NCBI GenBank assembly: GCA_018902385.1
Contig: JABSSW010000068.1
Span: 140,276 to 204,275 of the forward strand
Direction: 5' to 3'
Source of the DNA: Physcia stellaris
Lineage: Eukaryota; Ascomycota; Lecanoromycetes; Caliciales; Physciaceae
Length of the DNA: 64,000 bases
Positions 50,663 to 61,496 of the stretch are shown one piece after another. Under the pieces are notes generated by a model. The model was not told where the DNA came from, ran no database searches, and saw only the letters and a list, made by a program, of their open reading frames with translations. The translations under genes and the position numbers were made by a program. Every line of letters begins with the position of its first letter. Position 1 is the stretch's first letter.

Positions 50663-53600
50663 GCACAAACATCAACAACGAAAAATCTAATGAACATCGA
50701 TAAAAATGAAAAAAAAATCTCAATCGAGATCTAGAAAATCTAAACGAGATTTCACGTATAAAACGTTTCACAAATTCAACAAAATCAACATGAAAAAATC
50801 AAATCAATTATCAAATTTTTTCACATCGTTCACATCGATTGTAATGTCGAAAAATTCAATTACGAATTCGTCGTTATTTTTCAAATTTTCAATCATGATT
50901 TCAATGAAATTTGAAATAAATTTCGAAATTACTAAAATTTACGCGAGAGCGAAACGAATAAAAAACATGAAAAAAAAAAATTTGTGAACACAAATAACGC
51001 ATACAATTGATTTATGAATATTTTCGACGTTTGAAACATGCTTTTAAATGAGTTAAAAATGTATCGACATTATATATTTATCATCAAAATTAAATTCGAA
51101 CGCGAATGATTTGAAAATTGTATACATTCGACATTGCAACAAATTGTGCGCACGAATTTTTTGTTGTACAAAAAAATAATATGTTTACGATTGAATCGTA
51201 ATTATCGTTTAATGTTGTATTCAATGAATATACGTTTCGCGTTGCTCAATAATACGATTGAATTTCGAAATTTAAATCGAAATGCGCAATTGTTATTCGA
51301 TGCAAAAATTCGATATTGTTATTCGACATCAATAACATTCATTAATAAAAACGAAAATAATAATTTTTTTTGTTGACAAAAATTCAAAATCATTTTGAAA
51401 AATAATGCGATCGATTGAAAAATCGAAAATTGCTAAAAAAAAATCGTATCAATTTTTATAATCGTCAAAATTTTATCGACGAAAATATCAAAAATTTCGA
51501 AACAACGTGAACTTTTTGTCGTGCAAAGATTGAATTCATTCGATTTTTTTTTTCGAAATCTTATATGAATCAAAAAACTCAACGAACACGAAATTGATAA
51601 CAATGTATTTTATGTTGATAGTCGTAAACGACAAAAACGAATTGAAAATTTCGAATTGTAACAATGTCACAAAAATCGTTGATTGTCACATGTCGTTAAA
51701 AAAATCAATTAATTTCTTTGCAAATATGCGCAAAATATATTCATCAATTCACGAAAATTTTTTTGTTGCAATGTCGTTGAACGATGACATCGTCATTGAA
51801 CAAATTTTGTTCGAACGCATGAATTGAAACAATGCGAAAACGATGTTTGAATTACAAAAATTGTTCAATGAAAATTCGTTCGTTTTCGAGCAATATATTC
51901 AGTTTTGAAAATTTCTAATTCTGACTCGAATGAAACATTGTTATAAATATATCAAATTCGTCGAAATGAAAATGTTCAAAAAAATCGTATTGAAATAAAT
52001 TTAATTTCAATTTTTCGATTACGTCGAAAGTCATGTTTTCGACTTTTTCGACAATAACGAATATTGAAATAAAGAATTTGTTTTCAAAATTTGATTCAAA
52101 ATTTGAACATGAATAAAACATATCGTAAACACAATTGCAAAAATTTCATCGTTTTCTAAATTTCGTTTCATTTCGACATGAGAATTCGAAATTGAAAAGA
52201 ATAAAAATTTCGAGTTTTGAAAATCATGAAAAAATTTTCGAATTCAAATTGAACAAAAGAAAAACGAACAATAATTTAACTAATCATGAATGCAAATTTT
52301 ATTTCAATGATATTTTGATGTTCATGTTTATTTCGTGAAATCTGTTCAATGTTGTTTGATTATATTACAAAATGTGTTGTTGAAAAATAGAAAATTTATC
52401 ATGTTATTGAAAATTTCAATGTTTAAATGTTTGTTTATTGACATCGCAAATTCAAATTAAATTAAATTCGATAAACAAATTTTCGAAAACACATCAATTT
52501 TTCGCAATTCAAAACATTTTCGAATTCATTTTATTTTCAAAGACATTTTTTTCAATCGCTCGTTTTATTGAAAAAATATTGTTTTTTGTCGTCGTGAATC
52601 AAATTTCTGTGATTAAAAAAAGAAAAAAATTTGATTTTGCATTGAATAAATCTCGAAAATCTGTCATCGAAAAAAGAAATTTGTCATCGATGAAAAAAAT
52701 CTCGTCTAAAAAAAAAAAAATTTGTCATCAAAAAAGAAAATCTGCGAAATTGACTGTAAAAATGTCGAATTAATTTTTAATTTAAATTACATCGAGTCAA
52801 ATTTACATTCGTTCAAATCGTTAAATTTTCATGTTCATTTTGTTCACAAAATTTTTACTAATTCGTCAGAAAATCTTTTCAAACTCGTCAAAAAATTTTC
52901 ACAAATTTGTTTTCAAAATTTTTTCGATCGTTTTCTAAATTTTTTCACGTTTTTTTTTGACAAAATCGTCGATTCACTCGATTCGATTGACGAGTTAAAA
53001 ATTCGATCGTGTTAATTTTCAATTTTCATTCAATTTGATTCAATAACAAAAAACAATTATTAAAATCGAATTTAATGAATTCAAAACATTTACACATTTG
53101 TATTTTCTTTACGAATGACATTAACAATAATTTTTGATATATCATCAGACAACGCAAAAATTACGTATGAGAAACTCTGTTCTCGCGTCAGCGAAAAAAA
53201 AACGTTATTCATTTTATGATATTGAATGCGCGATCGATTTGAAAAAAAAAAATCGAAAAAATGAAATTTATATTTGCGCGAAAATGTTGAAACACGATTT
53301 TTTCAATCATAATAGATGTTGAAATATCATTGACGTAAATTGATTTTTCATTGACGTCGTTTTATCAAAATTGTTCGAATTTTGCGAGTTTGAATTAAAT
53401 GCGTTGTTGTCGCGTTTTCGAATATCATCGAAACGATACAATTGTCAAAAATCGCGACGATTTGATTAATGTCAAATCATTTTTGAAAAGATTTGATCGT
53501 AAATTTTTCTAGAATTTGAAAAAACATGAAAATGTAAATGATTATTGAACGACGTCGCGACACAATTGCGATGTCAAAATTCGTTGTTGTTTGAAATGTA

Positions 53601-54239
53601 TTGTCGAAATTGATCATTGCTTCGAAGAATTCGAGACAATTTGACAATGTTTGTAAAAAATGTATGTAAAATGAAAAAAACACGTGAAATGAAAAATGTA
53701 TGAAAACAAAAAAAAATATGTGAACAATGAACGAGAAAATGCTCGAAATTTGTTGACGCGTCTATTGAATTATGTGAATGTAATTGAAATTTTCGAAATA
53801 TGTGAATATTCATTGTTATTGATTAAAAGTTTCTTTTTGTCATTGCGTTTCATCTCGATTTTTTGTTATTGTTTATTTATTTGATTATCGAAATATGTTT
53901 TTTTTTTTGATTTTATTATTGATTGTTTGCATCAAATTTCTAATTTGTTTAAACAATAAACAATTTTCGCATTGAAATTTTGATGTCAAATTTTATCAAT
54001 ATGACAATTTCAAAATCAAATGCGAATGACAAAAGATCGAGTTTTGTGTTTTGAGAATTTTTGTATGTGCATTTTTTTTTTTGATAAATGTGATTTGTTA
54101 TAACATTGAATAATAAATTTCGATCAATAAATACAATTAATTTGATTTACAATTTGAAAAAATCGAATCAACACGTCGCGACGAGTTTCGCACAATCGAC
54201 GATTCGAACAATTTCAACAATGAAATTTCTAAAATAAAT

Positions 54240-55230
54240 ATTCATTGCATAAATTGTCGAATCGTGCTATTAAATCGCGATTGTTTTTTGTTTTCGAATT
54301 GTTGTTCGACAATTAACGTCGACAATGTTGAATTTTTTCAATTTTCAATTTTCACGTTTTTTGTTCGAGTGTTCTATTTCGTCGACATACATAACGACGA
54401 CGAAATCGAAAAAATGAAATTCACGTTCACGAATCATTTCAATGTTACGTTTTCGTTTTCGATTTCAATTCATAACATTGTTACGATGATTGAATTGAAT
54501 TCAAACTTTTTTCGTTTTAATTTCGACGAGAACGAATCATCGTTTTTTGTTCGTCGTCAATTTTTACAAACGTTTCTTTTCATCGACGTGATCGATCAAA
54601 AATCGTTTTTTTCTCGAACAAAACACGTTTTGAATTCAAATACGAAAATATTCAATTCGAAAGTCGCTCAACGACAACAAACTAAAAAATACTTCGTCGT
54701 GAAAATCGTGATTTCGATAAATCAATGACAAAACGAAAACATGTGACGAACGATTTTTGTTATAAAATTAGCGAAAAACGCAATAGATTTTCGAATGCTC
54801 AAAAAAACGATGATTTTTTTTTTCGCGACGCAACACAAAAAAAAAATTGATATTGAAACGAGATGTTTTGAAAAATTTAATGATAAGATGATTCATTGAT
54901 GAAATTGACAAATTGAATAGAGTTTGAAATCGTCATAAACATCAACATCAAAAATGAATCACGAAAAATATGTTACTAGCGCGAATTGATGAGTGACAAA
55001 GAAAATTGACGTGATTGAAAAAAGAAAAAAATCGAAAAACAAAGAAATGAAAATCGAAAATATGAAAAAAAAATTCGCTAAAAATTCGAAAAAGAACAAA
55101 AAAGAAAACAAAATGAAAAAAAGCGATTATCATAATTTCGATAGCGAAAAATTCAAAGATGATGACATGAAAAAAAATGAACGACGAAAATCGAAATTTA
55201 ACGTTCAACAATCGATAATGTTATAAAACA
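54240..55230 (+). repeat. direct repeat family R6, copy 1
   Basis: The part around 54,244-54,350 matches 57,885-57,990. The Lys-rich frame (54993-55226) matches 58,190-58,390, where one frame shift separates DYHNFD- and DYHDSR-like segments. The intervening sequence is longer here. It carries a 154-aa relic frame (54264-54728) of unknown family. Confidence 0.6.
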
Positions 55231-56306
55231 AATTTTGAAAATTGCGAATACAATTGAATAAATAAATAATTACAACATGAAAATATAAAATATTTAATAA
55301 TTTGCGTGCGTTTTGATTTGAATTTTTGACATCACAACGATTATTGTTTTTTCGAGAAATATATTGTTGCATGAACATCATGAATTTGAAATCGATTAAA
55401 AATCTTTGATGATAGATTTTGCAATCATGAAATTGATTCAAATATCGTGTAATTTGATTTAAACGATTAAAAGTTGATTCGAAATTTTTCAAACGTTTTA
55501 GTCAAAATCGACACGACTTTAAATCGAAAAACAATGAAACATTTTCTCGACGAAATTGCTCGAGTATATTAATTTTCACTCAATTAAATATATGAACGAA
55601 ATGTGTTGATATGTTTACGATGAATTTAACATCGTCGTCAACGAGTTCATTTTGTGTAGAATGTTGAAACGTCGAAAATGAATTCACAAAAAAAAAATTT
55701 TTTTCTTTTTTTTTTTACATCATTCTTTCTGTTTTACAGTTTGAATCGAAATTAATTCATTCGATAAACGTTTTTTCGTGTTTTACAACACGATCAAAAT
55801 CAACGTGATGTTTGATGTTTACGATTTTGTGATTGAAAAACTCATCAATTCATTTTTTTAAATGAAACGATCGTTTGCGAACGCATTGAAAATCGAAAAT
55901 ACGCATAAACACGATGAAATCGAAAAATCAACGTTGTTACGTTGTTCAAAAAAATGAAAAATGATTTATATTTTTTGCTTTACGTTGAAAAACTACATCG
56001 TTTGAAAAATACATCATGAATTTATATTTCGTTATACAAAAAGTCAAACTTTTTTTACATTTCGCTGAAATCAAAATTTTCAACAAGATTTTCATTCGCA
56101 TGATTTCGATTTACATTTTCGTTTACATTTTCGTCGTTTTTTGAATTTTCGCTTTCGAATATTCACGTTTGTTGCATTTGTTTCGATCATTTCAATTTTC
56201 GCAATGATTTATTCAATTATCGACGTTTCAATCAACGATATTTTTCGAATCGTCGATCGATGAGAAAAAAAATATAAAAGAAATAATCGTTTTGAAACGA
56301 AAATAG

Positions 56307-56475
56307 TGTTACGAGCGTGTTCGAAAACATTATCGCATAATTGAAAAAAACATTTAATTAAAATTTTGACACGCGCATGCAAAACATTTCGATTTTCATT
56401 TGCATATATTTTTTTTTTTTTTTAGTTTTAGAATTTTCGTTTAATGAATATCGATTATTATGCACGATTGTAACA
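56307..56475 (+). repeat. solo LTR of the 38-kb element family
   Basis: Begins TGTTACGAGCGTGTTCG and ends CACGATTGTAACA, 169 bp, alignable with 38032-38208 and 39667-39838. Flanks (AATAG / CACAT) do not match, so it is either a recombined solo LTR or the end of a broken element. Confidence 0.7.
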
Positions 56476-57150
56476 CACATAATCGTTCGAAATTTGAAAC
56501 GATAATTGCTTTTTGTGATGAAATTGTGCAAAAACATTGAGAAACAAAATTCGAAACTACGAAACGTGCATGAATTTTTGAATCAATGTTAATATACGTC
56601 TCGACGCGTGTTTGCGTTGTTAAAAAGATTTGATGTTCGTTGTTGAATCAATGATTTGACAAATGTGTCGAGCTCTGATATGACGTTCGTGTAATAAATT
56701 TTCTAATTAATTTATTTATCGAATGTATTGTATGTCACATTATAATTCAATCATTTTGTATTTCAACAAATTATGATTTCGATCGATTTCGAAACGATCA
56801 AAATAAAAACGTCGAATGTTGATGACATTACGACTCGACTTCTCGCGCAAAATATGATTTAAAAACGTTATAATCGATATCACGATTTCATTCATTTGAA
56901 TTTGATCGTCAAAATAGATTTGAAATTGATTGAATTGTAATGTCGCAATGCGTTTAATCGCAACACGATGAATGTTATCGACACGAAATTGTTGATTACG
57001 TTTTACGTCAAAATTTATCATAAAACGAAATTTTTCGTCGACATTTTTCATATGTTTACAAATTATGAGCATGAATTATCAAAATTGAAACATCATTTAT
57101 CATGCAAACTTGTTTTCATCAAAAAAATTTCAAAAGAAAATTTGATTTGC

Positions 57151-57641
57151 AACGTTTTCGATTGTTAAACGATTTTGATCAAATCACGACTCTCAATTTC
57201 ATTCTCAATAGTGATTTGAATCAAACGCATCAATGAAACACTCAATAAATATTTTGAATTGCGATTTACATCATATTGAAAAATAGAAATGATAAATAAT
57301 TTAAACATTTTGTGCGAATTGACAACAACAATAGTTTTTTTTTCAATCGTATTGAAAACAGAACGATCAATGCATTTCAAATCTTTGTATTGTTGATGTT
57401 AAACATTGTTAACACGTTCGAAATCATTCAAAAACGTTTTGAATTTTTCGACAATTTTCACGATAACGAACGCGTGAGCATTCTGTGAATCGAAAATGAT
57501 AAACGAAATAGATTTGTTAAAATCAAAGATTGAAAAAAATTCAAAAATGAATTTAAAAATAGAATTCAAAATCATTGCAACAACTAGAACAATTTTGATT
57601 TAAAAACAAAAATACGCATACATCAATTGATCGTAAATCGA
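57151..57641 (+). repeat. direct repeat family R1, copy c
   Basis: Distant copy of the R1 unit, about 32 kb from the other two, so the family is dispersed and not only a local tandem. It matches copy a to the shared right end (CGTAAATCGA). Confidence 0.85.
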
Positions 57642-57869
57642 ATGCATCGAAAATTGAAAAAATGTCGAATGTTGAATTGATCAATGATCATTTTCTAATG
57701 TTTATTTTTGTTTTTTTTCAATTTTTCTAGAGTTTTATGAAGAACAGAATTAAATTTTATTCATGAAACATTTTTTTCTATTGTAATTGAACTCTCGACA
57801 CGATTTTTTGAGCGATTTTTTCAAATTAATTTTTCGTTTCGCAACGTTCAATGATTTTCGTCGTTCGTT

Positions 57870-58400
57870 TTTAAAAATGAACACTCATTGCATACATTTG
57901 TGAATGATAACGATTTTTTATTTCGAATTTGTTGTTCATCAATTAATATCGACAATTTTATCAAATTTATTTTCGATCATGATCGTGATCGCGTCGTCGA
58001 TTTTGTAAAAATCATCGAAATCATCAATTTTTCGAAATCTTTTTCATCTTTTGCGTTATCGTGTTGTTTCATCTATCAATATTCGAGCGATAACGATCGA
58101 GTTTGATCAAATCAATAAAACGTACAATTCAATTGAATTGAATGAAAACACGTCGCAAATGATTTCGAAAGATTTTAATATGAAATGATTTGATGAAAAT
58201 GATTTTGTGTAAATTCAACAAAATATCAAACAAAAAAATAACAAAAATCAAAAAAAACGCATTCAAAAAAACATTCAAAAAGAAAAGCGATCGAGAGACT
58301 ATCATGATTCTCGATGTAAAAAATTCGATGAAGACGAAAACGAAAAGAAAAAAAAATTTGAAAAACGAGTATTTGATATTCAATTGAAATCAATTATTTT
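57870..58400 (+). repeat. direct repeat family R6, copy 2 (internally shorter)
   Basis: Shorter counterpart of 54240-55230 in the same orientation, lacking the middle part. Recognisable by shared CATTGCATA..TTCGAATTTGTTGTTC-like sequence and a Lys-rich frame. Confidence 0.6.
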
Positions 58401-61400
58401 GTGATGAACGATAATTGATGTAACGAAAATTGCGAAATGAAATGAACATAAAAGATATTGAAAAGAATTACGATAACATTATTTAGACGAGAATTTTTTT
58501 CGTTCAATCGCATTATTTTCAATCAAATAAAAATGTTGCAATTGATTGTTTACATATTTCAAACGTTTTTCATTTTGTCATTGATATTTTTCTGTTCGTT
58601 TTTACAAAAATGAATTTACAAAAAGATGCTGTAATTGCTATTTTATTCAGAACAAATTCGTAACTCGATGATTTACAATTGTGTGTAAATGAATCAAATA
58701 ACTAATATCAAACGACAACAAAATTTCTTCACAAAAATTTTTTCACAATTTTTATTATATTTATTTTTTCATAACAATTGCATTCATGACGATAACATCG
58801 AATCGACAGACGTGATGTCACGAATTGTGATCGTAAAATGATTGTTTTTCGAATTTGTTTGAACAACGATCGTTCGTTGATGTTATTTTCGAATTTGTTC
58901 ACGCGTTTTTTTCAATTTCTGTTTCAAATTGTTGATATGAATTTCAATCGTCTAGAAAACATCGCGAGAATTGATTTTCATTTTTTTTACAACAGTAGCA
59001 ATTTGAAATCGATGAAAAATGTCGAAATACAAATTTTTTTTTTCATCGTCGTTGACGATTGACTCAGTCGTGATGATGAAAAAAAATATAATGATTTGTC
59101 GTTTGTAACAATCGATCAAAATTTGAATTCGAATTTTCAAATCGATCGATTTCGACGAAACGTTTACACAAAGTCTAAACAAAAAAAACGATTGAAAAAA
59201 AAATCATTGACGACGAATCATTCATTTCGATTTGACATTAATTATCGATCGATTGTCGACAAATTCAAATATTAAAAAAAAATGTGAATATGAATTTTGA
59301 ATCGAAATTCATACATTGTAAATTATATGAATTGAAAATTGTCAAAAATCAACGATGCGACTTTTTTCGTTCTTGAAAAGTCGCGATTTTTGAGATGTAT
59401 TTTTATGAATTTCGCTATTTGCAATTTTTCGTTAAATCAAATCAAAATAAATCATCAATGCAAATCAAAAAAAAAATGTTAATTCAATCGTGTGTATCAA
59501 AAATTAACGTGACGAATTTTGAAAAAAATCAACGCATAATTTTTCAAAAATTCGATATTTTGCAATCAATTCGATCAAAAATATCAATTGCATTAACGTC
59601 AACATTTAAATACAAATCGTCGAAAAAACGACGTTTTTTCATCTTTTTTCACATTTCATTTTTTTCATTTTGTTTTTTTAATTCATTTTTCATTTTCAAT
59701 GCGCTTTTCAATCGATTTTTCAATTTTTTTTCATTTTTCATTTTTTTTTCACGATTTATTTCGTCTCTTTCGATTCATAGAAACGAAAAACGAAAATTGC
59801 AAAACGAAAAATATTCAAATAAAATCAGAAAATTCGACAAAAATTGAAAATATGACTAGAAACAAATCGAATTTAAAGCAAATTTAATTCAATATTAAAC
59901 AATATTTGATGCAAAACAATTAATTCAATTGCGAAAATTTTGAAAATTGCGTTCGAATGTAAAAAATTATCGCGATTACGCGATTCATAAATTGTATTCA
60001 AACATTTTCGATATTTATTTTTAACATCATTCAATTGTTGTCGAAATCATTCGACACGATCGAAAATAATTTATATATGTTCAAATCGATTCACATGCGA
60101 TTGAAAAATCACGTTGATTGATTTAATTTTATTTCGAATGTCATGTCATATTTCGAATTTTAGATTAACATCAAACACAATCGTGTTATCGACATATTTA
60201 TTTGTCGCGACAATTTTGATCATGTGTTCAAAATTTTTATCATCATAAATTAGCTGTGAGACAACGAAATGCGATTTAAAATTTGTTCAAATTTTTTAAA
60301 ATCGATTTTGAACGAATCAATATTGATTAAAAGCAATGCGAAACAATATTTTTGATTATATAATTAATCGACTCGAAATCGATTTTCGACGTCAAAATCA
60401 ATGAAACATTTTTTTCGTCGAATCGAAAATTTCAAATCAAATACAATATTTGTGTTCGAAACAACAAGTAAAATTCTATTCATCAAACGAAACATCAAAT
60501 CGATTGTATCATGAAACAAACAATTTCGTTATATTGATAAAATCATTACATTCACGATTATCGCATTGAGAATCGCGTATGTGCAATAATTTATATGTAC
60601 GTTGCATCAAACAAAACGTGTTTGTAAATTTTTTAACAAATTTGTAAATAGAACGTCAAACATTACAATTTTATTCATTTCACACTCGCTTTTTACGAAA
60701 TTTTGTTAACGAAAATGATTTCAATAATGATTATAAATTTTCATGCGTGTGCGAAAAAATTTAAATATTGAAATTTTGCGCGACTTTGCGACTATATTAT
60801 ACGAATAAATTACAACGTTAAAATCATAACATTAACGATTTCAACATCAAAAGTCGAACGTTAAAGTTGTGATGTTTTGTTACACATTTTAGCGTCATTT
60901 TGATTCACGTTCACATCAAAAAACTTATTATCAAAAAATAATGAATGCATTCATCTCGCATGTTGTTCGACAAATTCGAATTTTCGATGCATTGTTGAAA
61001 TTTAATTCAAATTCTAATCAAATTTTTTCAAAAATTTTCGCATCGATGACAAACTCGTCGTCGATATCAAATTTGATATTTTGTTGAATTTATCAAATTT
61101 CGATGTTCTTTTCAATTTGTATTTGACGAAAATTGAAATCGCGTTGAATTAAAATTTCATTTGCATTCGATAAACATTTAAATCGCGTTCAAATTATAAA
61201 CAGAAATTTTTTTGAATTTTTCATTTAATGAAACTTTGAATTTTTTTTTTCGAATTTTTTTTCAATTTGATTGAATTGTTAGACGAAATTTCATAAACGA
61301 ATTGAACGTCAAACAAGAAAAATATAATTCTTGATCGTGATATAAAAAAAATATATGACAATTTTGAAATTGCATGATTTGAAAAAATTGAAATTTTTTT

Positions 61401-61496
61401 TTGAAAATTTCATTTTTTTTTCTCGTTTTCAAACGACGATTTATTTCGAAAACGATCGTTGTTTTGATGACTTTTTACATTTTTATCGATCATTTC

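Noticed and set aside
59395-59847. 150-aa open frame in the isochore as a gene
   Set aside because: Phe/Ser/Lys-rich translation typical of the local composition, no start context, domain or conserved copy seen.
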